Below, piece after piece: positions 23,370 through 35,900 of a DNA stretch of 64,000 nucleotides. The translations under genes and the position numbers were made by a program. This DNA is from Pholiota molesta (Eukaryota > Basidiomycota > Agaricomycetes > Agaricales > Strophariaceae), in contig JACGCK010000004.1 of assembly GCA_014925825.1 (NCBI GenBank), positions 1,272,908 through 1,336,907 of the forward strand, given 5' to 3'. Each line of letters begins with the position of its first letter. Position 1 is the stretch's first letter. The notes beneath the pieces were generated by a model. It was not told the DNA's origin. It saw nothing but the letters and a program-made list of their open reading frames with translations, and made no database searches.

Positions 23370-26295
23370 CTAAAACAGGCCATTGAACCATGCAAACAAC
23401 CCCCGGCCACTATGGTCATCCTCATCGTCACCGTCGCTTCCTCTAGACTCTTCTCCCTCATTGTCTCTAACTTCAGTACCCCGTTGTCCATCCTGTGTGA
23501 TTCCGGATGCGCCAGACGACCCGGATGAGACAGAATGTCCGACACTGATAACCCTCCCTCGCCCGTCCGTCGTGAACTCGCTGCTCTTGCGCTGTATTGC
23601 TACGGGAGCAGGCGGACGTGGAGCTTCTTCCTCGTGCTTGTCGCTTACATCAGAGCGCGACTCCAGTTGGTGGTCAGACACCTCTGGCTCCGCAAAAGAC
23701 GCTGAGGCAGGAAGCTCGGGCCCACCGATGCTGATCACACGCCCACGGCCGTCCGTCGTGAATTCCTGCTGCACGCTCGCCTTGCGCTCGACCTTGCGCG
23801 ATGGCGCACCTTCTGGCGGTATCAACGCAGGTCCTGGTTCCAACTGCACTGTCGACAGCGGTGGTCGGCTCACGGGCGCATTATGTACAGATGGTTGTCG
23901 ACTAGGAGCGGAGACAGAAGGTAGAGTGCTGGTAAGCGGCGGCGGGCTGTCGCTTTCGCTGTCGGTGTCCGCATCGCGGTGCTGGTGCCACATTGGATGT
24001 TGGGATTGCTGCAAATTTGCCACTGGCGGCGGCGATGAAGACGCTGATGATGAAGGTAGAGGATCATGATGTGGAACCGGCTCCAGCGGAGGCATCGGTT
24101 CATCGTCATCGTCATCACTGTCCTCCGGCTCATCCATCCTCAGGATATTCTCCGCCCACTCCTGGAGACTTATCGGCCGATCACTTCCTCCCCCTGGTGA
24201 TCCCGGAGAGGACGCGACCGGCGTAGATCTATTCGCACTCGCACTGGCGCCCCCACTTCCGCTTCCGGACCGGTCAACAACAGTGCTAAAGCGCGCGCTC
24301 GAGCTCGGTCGAGGTTCTGTCGTTTGCATATGCGATCGCGGCCTCAATTCAGGAGCTGCTGCACCCAATGCTGCATCCAACGGGATGCCAAACAGCCGGA
24401 AGAACAGGTTAGTATCAAGCGAATCATCCTCGTCGTCTTCATCGTCATCGTCGTCGTGGAACCCGCCATCCGGGTCATCGGTTCCGGACCCATCGTTATC
24501 TTCCTCGTCACTTGAATCTGAGACGACCTGCAGCGCAGGCATTGAAGTATCCGAGTCATATCCAGCACGTGCACGCGTTGGTGAGCGGCGCGGTCGTTCT
24601 TCTGGGATCAGCATTGGCGGAGGTTCGTCGTCATCAGAGTCTTCGTCAGCGTCTGCGACGACGGCAGTGCCATTTCGTGTTGTCGTCTGTTGCGATCTGG
24701 CTGCCGATGCTCCTGGGGCGCTTGCCCCAGTCGGTGGAGCGGCTGGAGCGGCTGGTTGGTCTGTGCCTAGCTGGTCACGCAATATATCCATCTGCGAGAG
24801 CGATGAGTCTCAGATAAAAAGACAAAAAAAGATGAAGCTGTATAGATTATACTCACCAGATGCATCAAATGGAGCATATCATCTGTTTCTGGTGGGCGAG
24901 GGATACCAGCATTTCTCGGTGGACGAGATGCATCAGGACCACCACCTATTCTGTTATTCCCATTCCTTGCTGTGCCCGCAGTGTTGACTGGGGTGCACCG
25001 TTCGCACTAGGTGGGGCTTGAAACCGATCGCGCAATGTCCCGACACGCGTTCTTAGCGCATCCAACGTCGTCGTCAAGAGCGCATCGTGGAGAACCTGAC
25101 CCTGGCGCAGTGTTGCAGACGCTCGGTTGGCATATGTAATGTTCCGGAGTTGGTTGAAGTCCAACCCCCCGAAAAAGGGAAGGACCGTTTCGCCATCAAA
25201 GTCGAAACCACCCAAGAAGTTGAAGGTATTGTGAGACCCACCGCGGCGCGCCGCATGGTAGCGCTGGAGGAATAGTCAGGAATGAGCACGTTCCCAAAAA
25301 TAGAAGAAACGTACTCTCAGAGATACTTCTGCGCCGTCCTTGAACTCGTGTAACGTCCCATCTTCCTTCTTATGTTGGTAGAAACAATCTTTGCCAAATG
25401 GACAAAGTGGTTTGTTCTTGTCCTTTAACAGCGATTTCTGGAAATATCGGCATTGCACCTTCGCCATACTCTCGCGGTATGCCTCGATAGTCTTGAGCTT
25501 TTCAGGGGAGCCATCGCGCCAGAACTTGCTTGAAGGCGTGATGAAACGTGAAGATTCACGGCACATCGGACACTTCTTAGTGTTTCCAGATTCAATAACA
25601 CTTCCGGGCTTGTTACTGGGGTCACGCCACTGCTTGATGCACTATACGGATATGATTAAAGACGACGCGGGAAAAGAGTACGGCTGGAACCTACGTTTAT
25701 GCAGAAGATATGGCTACATCCGGCTATAAAGCAAATGAGTCAATGTGTAAGGGTATTACGAGAATGAGGATAAACGTACACAGAAGTCCATAGATCATTG
25801 GCTTCTCGAAGCAAATAGAACATAAATCATCCTCCTGCTCGAGTGTATCAGGAGCCCTCGCTTTATCCTTGGGTTCAGTGTGTTGAAACCAGCACTTGTC
25901 GCCATGTTTACAAAAGCCTATATAATCAAATAATGGTTAGCACCACATTAGACACAACAGAAATACAAAACGCGACGCTCTCCAATAACAACTCAGCTTC
26001 AACAGCCAGAAATGTACACTTAATGAAATATAGCAAGGTAAGACCTACCTTGGACGTAGAATTTACACGTCTTGGAGCTATCGTACGGTGTGAAGACCGG
26101 TGGCTCGCCCTCCTTTGGCGGTTCAGAATGCAAGAACTTGCATTTATCCTTCGCGTAGCACCCACGGGGATCGGTGTAGTATTTGCACACCCCGCGCGCT
26201 TTGGAAGTAACAGGTCGGACGACTGGTGATGATGTAGAACCAGCTGATGAAGATGAGGCCGCAGCAGAGGGTATAAAGGTATTCATAGAGGCCAT
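23370..26295 (-). CDS. Makorin-type CCCH/RING E3 ubiquitin ligase
   Basis: A RING E3 ligase with RNA-binding CCCH fingers. From the ATG at 26293-26295: Ser-rich leader, CCCH finger 1 (CKYYTDPRGCYAKDKCKFLH), the start of finger 2 (CKFYVQG, completed after an intron by CKHGDKCWFQH, about 25900), then RING (CSICFEKPMIYG ... CIKQWRDP ... KKCPMCR, about 25560-25830), then a third finger (CRYFQKSLLKD...CPFGKDCFYQH, about 25370-25460). This is the makorin order. A long disordered, acidic Ser/Pro-rich tail follows (23370-24791, over 470 codons in one open frame). The tail contains two copies of EFTTDGRGRVIS (23721-23765 and 23538-23579). It is divergent from the glycosyltransferase gene, with only about 176 bp between starts. 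Confidence 0.88.
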
Positions 26296-26471
26296 CTGGG
26301 CATAGCTGTCAGTTCTGATATATGTGGGCTCGAGACGGGCGATGGTAGTGGTTTGGATAAAGAGGAACGTAACGGATGGGGGAACTGGATTAGGGAGCAC
26401 ACGTGAAGTGTTACCTAAATTCGTGACTCCGACTTGGCGTTCAACTTTGTTCCTCTCCCGCGGGCCTCATC
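26296..26471. promoter_or_regulatory. Short divergent promoter between makorin and glycosyltransferase genes
   Basis: A 176-bp spacer between two divergent start codons. It must contain both promoters unless one transcript has an upstream non-coding exon. I recognise no specific element. Confidence 0.45.
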
Positions 26472-29098
26472 ATGTCGCAAAGGCTACTAGGCAGCGTTCT
26501 AGTAAGAAGACACCTAAACGCCCAATTTTTTTTCTCGAGCATTGCAACCTCTACATGTTTATTTGTTCTTTCAATAGTTTTGTGCTCGGCGCGCACAAAT
26601 CAGCTTTCTTTGGAACCGAGCGATAATAACCCTCAGGCTATGGGGCTACGGCCTTTTTTCAACGGAACAAACAACCCAGAAATTTTATTTCGCGAGCTTC
26701 CTGGAGGTGATACTACCCAATCCGACTTTCCTGGACTAGTGGACTCGATGGACTTTTCTTTGGCAGCTGTAGTACCGCCTCAGTCAATGACTGTCATTCT
26801 CCCCATCATTTCTGGCACTTTGCATAACACGCAGTATTTGCTCGCGCCTTTTCTGCATCCACTGGAGCGTATTCGCGAGGTCATCGTTATTTGTCCGGAT
26901 GCCATCGCTTTGGATGTCCGTCGGAGGCTTCAAAAGACTTTTGCTTCTCAAGGCTCCCCCGATCATCCAGACATCTCGCTGCGTCCGTGGCAAGGTCACT
27001 TGGATATCAATATCGCTGTTCTTCGATCCTCTATTGACTCCTCTTCGGACTGGGTTCTTATTATGGATGAGTCAGGTCTGACTGACTTGTCACAACCGAC
27101 GAGGGATGCTCTTTTGAACCCACCATGTGTAACCCTTCCTTTTGGGCCCAAAGGCGTCGCGCATTCGAGCATTTATCGCTCTAATACATTCAATTTTGGC
27201 AGAGCACAACCGGCACACTCGCTGCGTCCTCCATTTGTGGTGCCTTTGTCTCTCATGATTTCTGTTTATAACGATATGACTGGTATTACTCTCGATCCCT
27301 GGCTCGACCTGGCCAAACGCATATCCCGCCACGAGAGAAATGATGAAATAGGCGGAATACTGATATCAGTGGACACAAAAGTAGAAGAGGAAATCTATCC
27401 TTCTGCGGAACTTGGCGACATACCAATTCCAACTGTACCTGCATCACCTCTTCCCGACTGGAAATCAAACCTGCCAACATCTCAGCCGATATTCATTCCA
27501 TTTCGCTTTATCTTCCTCTTACCAACACGCGAAGATCTGCGTTCTGTTGCTCCTTTGATCTGCAAAATGAAATTTACACACAAGCGCGCACGCATCAGGT
27601 TGCTAATCTATGATGAACTCTACGACAAAGCCACTCTCACTCTCGACTGGGAAACCGAATTCTTCGAAACCTATCGATGTAGCATCAAATACAACATTTT
27701 AACCGGCCGTATTCCACTTTCCTTCGCCAAAAGTGGGAGCTCCTTGCTTTCTCAATGGCTCGATAGTGACCCCGCACTTGTTGACGTTGTGTTCTCCCTC
27801 TCTGAACGCGACCATTTAGTCAGTTTTCTGGATGTCAACTTCAAGATCTTATTTTCGGAAGCAACCCATATCCGCATACCCCGAGGTGATCTGACAAACA
27901 CCGAATGGATGTCCTCGCTGACATTAACAGAGTGGAAAAGTACAGATATCCATACTCGGAATTTATAATTCCTTGCTGACTGATATCAACACAGGCTGGC
28001 ACCGTCCCCGCATCGACATCAGCATCATAACCAAAGACCGGCCCCAATCCCTCACGCGCCTCATCGCCTCGCTCACCAACGCGCGCTACTTCGGCGACCA
28101 GCTGGATCTGCGCATCAACATCGAGCAGGACTGCGACTCGGACTCGCTGCGCATCGCCGGAAATGTCACCTGGCCTTTCGGGCGGGTGTTCATCCACCAC
28201 CGCGTTGTGCACGGCGGTCTGCTGCCGGCGGTGGTGGAGTCGTGGTATCCGCGGGATAATCATTCGTATGGCCTGCTGCTCGAAGATGATATCGAAGTGT
28301 CTCCGCTGTACTATGCCTGGCTTAAATGACTCTGTTACGATATCGGTATGCTTCAACTGGACACTCACTTTTCGTACCTGCGCTAATGGCTTGACAGGTA
28401 CGGAGATCCGAACAACACAACGCCTCGCATGTTCGGCATCAGCCTGTACCAGCAAAAGCACCTCGAGCTGCCCATGGAAGGCCGCCAGCCCTTCAACCCG
28501 CGCTCTCTCTTCTCCAAAGCCGGCTCGCACACCCCATCACGCCGTACCTCTCGCAAGTGCCCTGCAGCTGGGGCGCGATCTACTTCCCGGAGCACTGGCG
28601 CGAGTTCCACGACTACCTCGCCGTGCGCCTCGCGGAGCGCGTGCTGATGATCGAGGACGAGGTCGTGCCGGACGTGCGCTCGAACCACTGGTCCAGGTCG
28701 TGGAAGAAGTTCTTCATCGAGCTCGTTACCTAAGGGGTTACGTGATGCTTTATCCGAATTACGAGGACTTCGTGTCGTTGTCTACGAACCATCTCGAGGT
28801 GGGGTCGCATGTCAAGGTCCGCTCGCCCGAGAAGCAGGACTTGTTTTTGCTGCCGTGATGCAGCCCACGCTCCGCGGGAGAGCTCGAAGCTACTGGATCT
28901 TCCGAATCATACTTTGCCATCTTTGGAAGAATGCCCGTCTTGAATCTCACTGGTCATCTCACCTCTCTGGACGAACTCAATGAACAAGGCCACAAACGGC
29001 GTGTCTCGCTTCTAAACTGCGATTCCGCTTCTGATTTGTATAATATACGATCTCTTATGTGTGTCAGCGATACTTTAGCACGTGGACTATTTACTTAG
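26472..29098 (+). CDS. Membrane-anchored glycosyltransferase, family 2-like
   Basis: Probably a Golgi or ER GT-A fold glycosyltransferase. The start MSQRLLGSVLVRRHLNAQ is followed by one hydrophobic anchor (FFFSSIATSTCLFVLSIVL), giving a type II membrane layout. Exon 1 (26472-27939) is a 489-codon open frame. An intron leads to exon 2 at 27996, with DISIITKDRPQSLTRLIASL and, at about 28275-28320, LLLEDDIEVSPLYYAWL, whose EDD is the likely metal-binding equivalent of DxD. Later blocks: MFGISLYQQKHLELPMEG, FPEHWREFHDYLAVRL and RGYVMLYPNYEDFVSLST. Coding-like sequence continues past the apparent stop at 28856 to about 29098 (GELEATGSSESYFAIFGRMP). Frame breaks at about 28327, 28535, 28730 and 28857 mostly look like one lost base in a run. 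Substrate unknown. Confidence 0.8.
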
Positions 29099-29174
29099 AT
29101 GGATAGGTAGGGGAAAAATAGAGATCGTGGTAGTAGAGGTCATCGCGTCGTAATCCGAAAGAAATAATAAAACA

Positions 29175-31378
29175 TTACATAGCAATTTGAGAACTGTCTA
29201 GGTTGACTGCATGCAAAAAGAGATTGACGTTGGCCAGGATAGTTTGTCGCTCGTCTTCATCATGGACCAGGCCTTTGTTCACGCGAATAACGTTGTCAGA
29301 ATTTTTTCGCGCAGAGATCCGACTAGGACATGGTGTTGTTCGATAGCACCGTGCAGAGCCAGGCAGCGAGGAATTGCCAGACGGGCTGGTCGACGATATC
29401 GATAGGTATAGGGTGGTGAATTGGGTCGGGGTTGATGACGCGTTGGGATGGGAAAAGCATGAGAAGGTGAGGAGCAAGGAGTTGGAAAGGTGGTCAAACA
29501 TCAGTCGCCTACGAAATGAAGCCAATCATGACGAGAAAAAGAATGCAAGAAACGCACCATTGTTGACTCTCTCAATTGTGGGCGCATCTGTCAATCAGAA
29601 GTCGCGATCGTTTGCTTGATGACCTCCACCCGACTCAGGAACAAGGTTAACAATGCCAATCCAGGCTGGCGTCAAATCAGTATCTGAATCTCTCCTCAAA
29701 AAGGTCAATACATACTTTTGTTTGTGCGACAGCAACAATATTACTGCGATCCAACAACAGACCGAGGAGACCAGTGACCAGGCGAAGATTGCCACGGACA
29801 CCACAGGAAGGATGCTCTGCATGACGCTGCCCAAGAAGGCCTGAGTCTGGCGATCAACATCAGAGCGCTCTTGCGTGTCCTTGACGGAGTCCAGATAGGC
29901 GCTGTTTTACGACATCCAGCTGGCTGAAACAAGCCACGAGTAACGTAAGAAGGGTGAGCATCCGTTGGCTGTTGAGATGGCGCGTAAGACGTGGCAGGAT
30001 TTCTTTCCCTTTGTGGGTGTGAGGAGAGAGATGAAGGGGTGGGGATCGCTTCAAACAAATATATCAGGCATGTGTTTTTTAACGGTATGCGATGATACAC
30101 ACCTCGTTTCAGAGGAACCATAACCTCAGCTCGGTCCAAGGCTGTCGACGAGAGCGTCATACTCTTGTTTCCTATAACGAACGTTAACGGAAGAATTGCA
30201 TTATTGAAAAGGAACACTTTACCATTTTCCGAAGCCTCAACTTCTTCCTGTGGAGGCTGATCTCGCCTCAACTGTTCAACCTGAAGCACGGCATCGTATA
30301 GCTCCTCAAGAATAACGAGCACTTGCCGCTGCGACAGCGGCTCTTGCTTACAGACCATCGGTCTAACAAAAAACAAAAAAAACAAAAAAGTCAGATGGCA
30401 GCTGATAATACAAACTAGAAACCGATCTTACATCGCAGCGGAGCCCAAAGCCTCGCGTCCAAGTTTTGCGGCCTCTTTCGCAGCGCCTTCAGGGTGATGA
30501 TGTCCAACGTTTTTGCCGATATGGGAGTTTGCCGTGGCATGCGACAGTGTAGGCGATGCTCCTGCGCCGCATCGACCTGAGAAGCTGTCGAGGGGCTGCC
30601 TTGTAGCTGCGACCAGATGTTTTACCAAGAGCACCTTGAAGACTGTGGACGGCTGAAACAAAGGCATGTCAATCGCCATGGTCTCGAGAATAAAAGAAGA
30701 GAGAAAAAAAATACCGTGCAAGCCCTTTCCTCCTCCCTCTTCCTCGCATTGCTAACGATTCGCTCGACTTGTTGCTCCATGCGTTGCATCGCGCTTGGCC
30801 TACGATTGCCGCCTTTGGAGGCCAAGCCAAGGCCGATTCCACCACCAGAACCGAATTTGATCACTCGCTCGTCCTGAGACTGCAGGCCCATCCGCGATCG
30901 CATTATCGCGCCGTACACCTGGGCGTAGAAATCGTCTGCATATGGATCTTGAGTGACGAGCTGCGACACTTGGATGCGGGTGATGAAGTCCTTGTCCGAT
31001 TGCGTCATAAGGTCATTGTACCGTGCCTGAAAAAAAATAAGAAGAGCAGAATGATGAGCGTGGGCACTTGGAGTATACATAGATGAGTGAATAGAACTGA
31101 CCATATGGGCAATTTTAGCAGCCTTTCTACGCCGTTTCTCTTCCATCTTTTCAGCCTCCAAGATCTTCCGCATGGCCTCGACTCTCAAGGCTTCCTGTTC
31201 TGCCTGCGAGTCCCGCCAAAGTCAGTATGAGCGAGATCGGCAAGAAGGCGCTGTTGCAATTGTGTGGCCTGAGATTGATATGGAGCTGAGCCTCTTGCAC
31301 AGGAGCAGCATACTGTTGATTGGCGACAGCAGGAGATTGCGATCGTTGCCTATTCCGATATTGCTGCTGCTGTGTTGC

Positions 31379-31416
<38 letters not shown>

Positions 31417-32783
31417 AAGCTGTTGCTGTTGAAGTTGTTGGAGCTGCTGCTGCTGCTGCTGAAGCAAGAGCTGTCGTTCTCTTTCCTGGGCCTGTACTTG
31501 AGATTGATGGAGGAGCTGAGCTTGCGCAACCTGTAATTCCGCCTGCGTATATCCCGCAGGACGCCGGATGTAAGGCGATCCGCCGCGACCTCTATCAAGA
31601 TCGATAGTATGCATTTGGCGTTCCAATTCCTCCAATCTGAGGTGTTCCTGAAGCTCCTGCAAGCGTTGATGCTGCTGTTGTTCCTGCTGCTGTTGGAGGC
31701 GCAAAATCTGGCGCTGATGTTCGAGGAAGCGAGGTGATTGCGAGGAGATCATGCGAGGCGGTGGCGTCCTTTGCTGCTGCTGCTGTTCTCTGAGAAGCCT
31801 CTGACCTGACTTTGCTCCTGCTGCTGCTGTTGCTGTTCGAACAATAAGCGCTGACGAACTTCTTCCTCGCGGAGACGCTGCTGTTGTTGCTGTTGTTGCT
31901 GCAAGAGCTGCGCCTGCAAAAGCTGCTGCTGCTGTTCTTGAAGCATGCGTTCTTGAAGCTGTTGCTGTTGTTGCTGCTGCAGTAGTAGATATTGCTGTTC
32001 CCGCTCGCGTTCCCTTTCTCGCTCTCGCTCTCGTTCTCGTTCTCTTTCCCGCTCTCGCTCCCGTTGCGCATTCGCTAGCATCTCTGCCTCGATATCCTGC
32101 AACGTGCGCACCTGGGTCGGAGGTCGACTCTGTCCCAAGCTATGACCGAGGCCCAGAGACGGAGCATTATTGGCAAAGGGCGAGAACTTGGAGCCTGGAG
32201 TTGGCAGAGGCCGGAGACGCCCTTGCATGTCGGTGACGCGAACGGAACTGTTGATGCGGGGAAGAGCGGAAATGGGTGAGTGGTCATGCCAGATGGACTC
32301 GAGGAGTTGTGGCTACAGTACGGGATGCTATGCGATTAAAGTATGACATTAGCTGCAATGGAGATAACGGTATACTAAATGGAACATACCCGTCTGAGCA
32401 GGTCGCGAAGGGGCCTGTGCGGTGGCTCGTGTCTCTCCTCTCTCCTCTGTGGTTGATCCTGAACTCTCTCCTGCGCTCCTTGTTTCCATTGCTGCTGCTG
32501 TTGCTGCTGGGGCCCTTTGGGATATCTGGCAAAGCCTGGTTCGAAAAGTCGAAATCTTTCCCTGATACTGATATAAGCAGAAACCAATAATGAAACGTCA
32601 AGGATATGTACCTATAGGACCAGCAGATCCAAAAGTCTCGTCGTTCAAGTCATCGCCACCTTCCTGAAGAATATCACCAAGGCCGTCATAGCTGTCCTCG
32701 CCCCAAGTATAAACAGCGACATCTTCGGGACGTTCGAGCTGATCGCGAGCCAAGTCGCGCTCTTGCAGGCCGAAAAACGCCAT
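29175..32783 (-). CDS. PAT1: PAT1, mRNA decapping activator / topoisomerase II-associated protein
   Basis: A cytoplasmic P-body protein that binds Lsm1-7 and Dcp2 and promotes decapping. The start MAFFGLQERDLARDQ leads to the N-terminal signature YTWGEDSYDGLGDILQEGGD (about 32660-32740). A long, low-complexity centre follows: an Arg-Glu run (about 31995-32075) and several Gln-rich tracts (about 31370-31460, 31670-31700, 31770-31995). The structured C-terminal domain shows TQSDKDFITRIQVSQLVTQD (about 30945-31005), IERSMQRMEQQVE-type helices, LVILEELYDAVLQVEQLRRD (about 30265-30325), LPRLTRHLNSQRMLTLLTLL, and a tail FLHAVNLDSSQIAM ending at 29175. Many short introns. It is transcribed in the same direction as the debranching enzyme just upstream. 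Confidence 0.9.
31370..31461 (-). repeat. CAG/CTG-type repeat coding for polyglutamine in PAT1
   Basis: Imperfect CTG/TTG triplets on the plus strand read as CAG/CAA (Gln) in the PAT1 frame. Mixed CAG and CAA codons reduce pure-repeat slippage. Similar shorter tracts lie at about 31670-31700, 31778-31835 and 31880-31995. Confidence 0.8.
31995..32066 (-). repeat. Hexanucleotide tract coding for Arg-Glu dipeptides in PAT1
   Basis: Repeated CTCGCT/CTCGTT hexamers read on the minus strand as an uninterrupted Arg-Glu dipeptide run within the PAT1 low-complexity region. The mixed-charge helix is predicted to be rigid and extended. Confidence 0.8.
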
Positions 32784-32991
32784 GGAGGCGTGGGGAGTAG
32801 GTAGAAGAGTAAGTTCGTGTCGCTAGCTGGACGATAATTTTTCCTCAAGGCTCAGGATGTGATGGGCGACGGCGAGGTGCTGTAATCATTGCAGGGTCTC
32901 TGACTAGGTATCCGCCAAACACGACCAACCCCATCATCTAATCTAATCTAATCGTATACAACACTACACGTACATACACCTATTTACACTT

Positions 32992-35900
32992 TTACACTTC
33001 CGCTACTTCTGCTAAAAAGTCCAACAGCGTGCTCGAGCTCCACGCCTGCGTGTTGCAAGAGTCTCTACAGTACATTCCGTTTGCGTTCGTGAGCTCTGGA
33101 AGGCCCTTCCACGGATCCGTCGCCACATGTTTTCTAGGGATGACCAAAATTTGGTGAATAGTGTAGTGTCTCGTGGCGGTCCTAAATCCTGCAATCAACA
33201 ACCAAGTTCCACTAAACAGGGAAAGATACCCACATCCTTTCCCTTTCCAACCCTTGTGTCGAAATGCAGATACGCTCGAGGAAGTATCCTAGTGGCCATC
33301 CCCATTCCGGTCCCTGCATACCCCTATCAGCACAATTCGATCACGAATGACTCTTTACTGCTTACATTGTGATAGTTCAGCCTTTCGCAACCGAAGGTCA
33401 TCCGAGTCATTCGAGTTGTCATAATTCGGGCGATATTGGAAATCATTGGGATCCAAAGTTTCATCCCGAGTGGTGCGCGCAAAACCTGATCCGCCAATTG
33501 TAGGGCGCCCAACGCATGTCGTTCATCGAACAATTCCGGTGCAACCGTCATCGCAATCGGGAAATTGCAACGGAACTGATAATCTGCCCATTCATGGGAA
33601 GGACCCGACCCATAGACGTCCTTATAGATGCCACGACGGTTGACCAGACTCGATTGATACGGTACTCGCTGTCGGACAGTCGATCTGAGGTCATCACACT
33701 CGTCAGACGATGAGCATTGCACAAATTATCACAAAACTCACCCGAAGGCACATAATAACATTTCTCGAACGATTTCTGGATCAAATCCGACCATTCCCGA
33801 TACGTGACAAGTTTCTTCTGGCCTTTAACTATCTTCAAGTCAGCGTCCGTTCATAGGCAGAAAAATTGATAATGACTCACTTCACTTGAACGCCCTTGAA
33901 CGGGAACTTGCCGCGACTCGAAAGCTCCGCCAACCACCTAAGCGTACTCTTCAACAAGCCCGTAATCTCAATCGGTGCGCCATCTCTCGGCGTCCCAGGA
34001 ACACCCTTCGTGCCCGCCTTGACCGACTCGCCCATCTTGTCCATCCACGTCCCGCAATTATGTCATTCCCGCCCAAAATTAGCCCCGTCTCCCAATCCAC
34101 CTCGATGTCAATGTTGAACCCAGCGTCCTTCATCTGCATATCGAGATTCGGACCTGCGTTGTATTCTCTAAAGTGTATCCTTCGGCGTGGCGTGTAGATT
34201 TCCTGAATAATCTCAGCGAGGCTGCTGGTATGCGCATATGCCCGAGGATCGTCCCAAGGCACCCAGGTATCGTCCAATGGGAAGCGGCGCTTGACTGGCT
34301 CTGCTAGAATCGCTATGCCCTCTGGAGCGCTCCTTGCATAATCCTGGATATTCTGCAGCATCCACCAAGGAGAATCGCGAGAATTATACCTAGAATACGA
34401 TCATCTCGTCTTCCGAAAAATAAGGTAGATGAGCATACCTAGGACTCCGTACAGAATCCAACAAATTCGGGATCAACCCATGCTTCAACGTCGACGCAAA
34501 CGCCAATATGTGCGCCTTGGCAGCCTCGAAATTTCCGGTCGTCAAGAACAGTCCACTCAACGAGATGAACACATCGCGGCCCCAGCAACGTGCCCAATTC
34601 GTGGTGAAATGGGGAAGACCAGCCGCCAACGACGGGGTCGATTTGCCAGGGTCCAGCGACGCGGACTTGACCTGCCCGTACATTTGCACTGCCGTCAACG
34701 CAAGATCGTGGGTGAATGCATGCCCAGAGGCTACAAAATCGGAGCATTGTTCGACAACCGCGCGACGAGCGGCCTTGTATGCCTCAGACACGACGATGCC
34801 AAAGTATTTGGGACGCATATAATTCGGCACTGTCTTCTTTACGCGATCAAAGCGCTCCTTGAACCATTGAGCGGGCTTCGCGAGTTTCGGGAACACATCT
34901 ACCTGACTAAAGATCGAAAAAATTGTCAGGAAAATACTAACGATTGGAGATCACAACGAAAGACCCACTATGACAACCTCTCATGAACATAGTCCAACGC
35001 CCAACTTCCCTCCCTCAAATGTCCACAAAGCGGATGGCCAAGATCGTTATAACGCATGACATGCCGAAGAGGGTGCATCCAGCCCTCAAGGCCGCAATAC
35101 ACCATCTTTCCAAGTCCAGGCACCTCATATGCGCCAAATTTACCCGCCGTAGCGTCCCTCTCTTCCACATCCGCGCGGTGCAGAATGACGTTCAAATCCA
35201 CAAGGTCCAAGTCCGCGAAAGCCTCCTGAGCACCCGAAGCACAGAACGTGTCAAGATCGGCATCGTGCGCCTGGAGCTGTGTCTCGAAGATCATGATGCT
35301 TCCAGGAGGGAAATATTCTGGGACAACGACTTCCGCGTACGGTCCTTCGTGGTCGAGTCCCTGAGGGACAACAACGGGTGGCATCTCCTGCAACTTCGAA
35401 GGAAGGCCTCTGAGCAGCTTCTCGTCTTCTGGGATATCATATGAGGTGACGTCGATACTGGCTCCAAGGACGAATCTCGCTCTTGTTCTGCGCAACTTGA
35501 AAGGCTCAACTACGAAATTATGAGAAAAATGTAGGTCAATCATAACATCTAGCTTACTGTGTCCTCTCGCTTTCGATCCTTTATGGAATGCGGTATGAGC
35601 AACGAGTAAGTACCCTCTTTGCGTAACGGGCTGCACGCGATGAAGTACGATGTACTAAAGCAAATTGAAAGTCAGATAGTATCAACAAGCAGAAGTAACA
35701 GGAAACTCACATCGTTCTCCTGATGTACATGTCCCTCCTCATATCCATTGAGAACCATCTCTAGATGCAGCTCATTCACCACCCTCTTTACTTTCGCAAT
35801 CCCACTGCCCTCTCCAGTATTCGTCACCTCGTACCTTCTCTTCTCCTGCACCAAGTTGAGAAGCTTAGGATACAAATCATCAAAGCCCTTCACGCTCCCA

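Noticed and set aside
24283..24987. Long plus-strand open frame (234 codons, Ser-rich)
   Set aside because: It is the antisense of the low-complexity makorin tail; no motif or start context of its own.
23369..26295. Two separate genes (a RING protein and an acidic protein)
   Set aside because: Coding order, strand and short introns fit one makorin gene with a disordered tail; however, only RNA data would settle it.
27841..28530. 229-codon minus open frame
   Set aside because: Antisense of the glycosyltransferase catalytic domain, whose motifs are clear on the plus strand.
31370..32070. Possible microsatellite or CRISPR-like array
   Set aside because: The repeats are in frame within PAT1 and code for Gln and Arg-Glu runs; there are no spacers.
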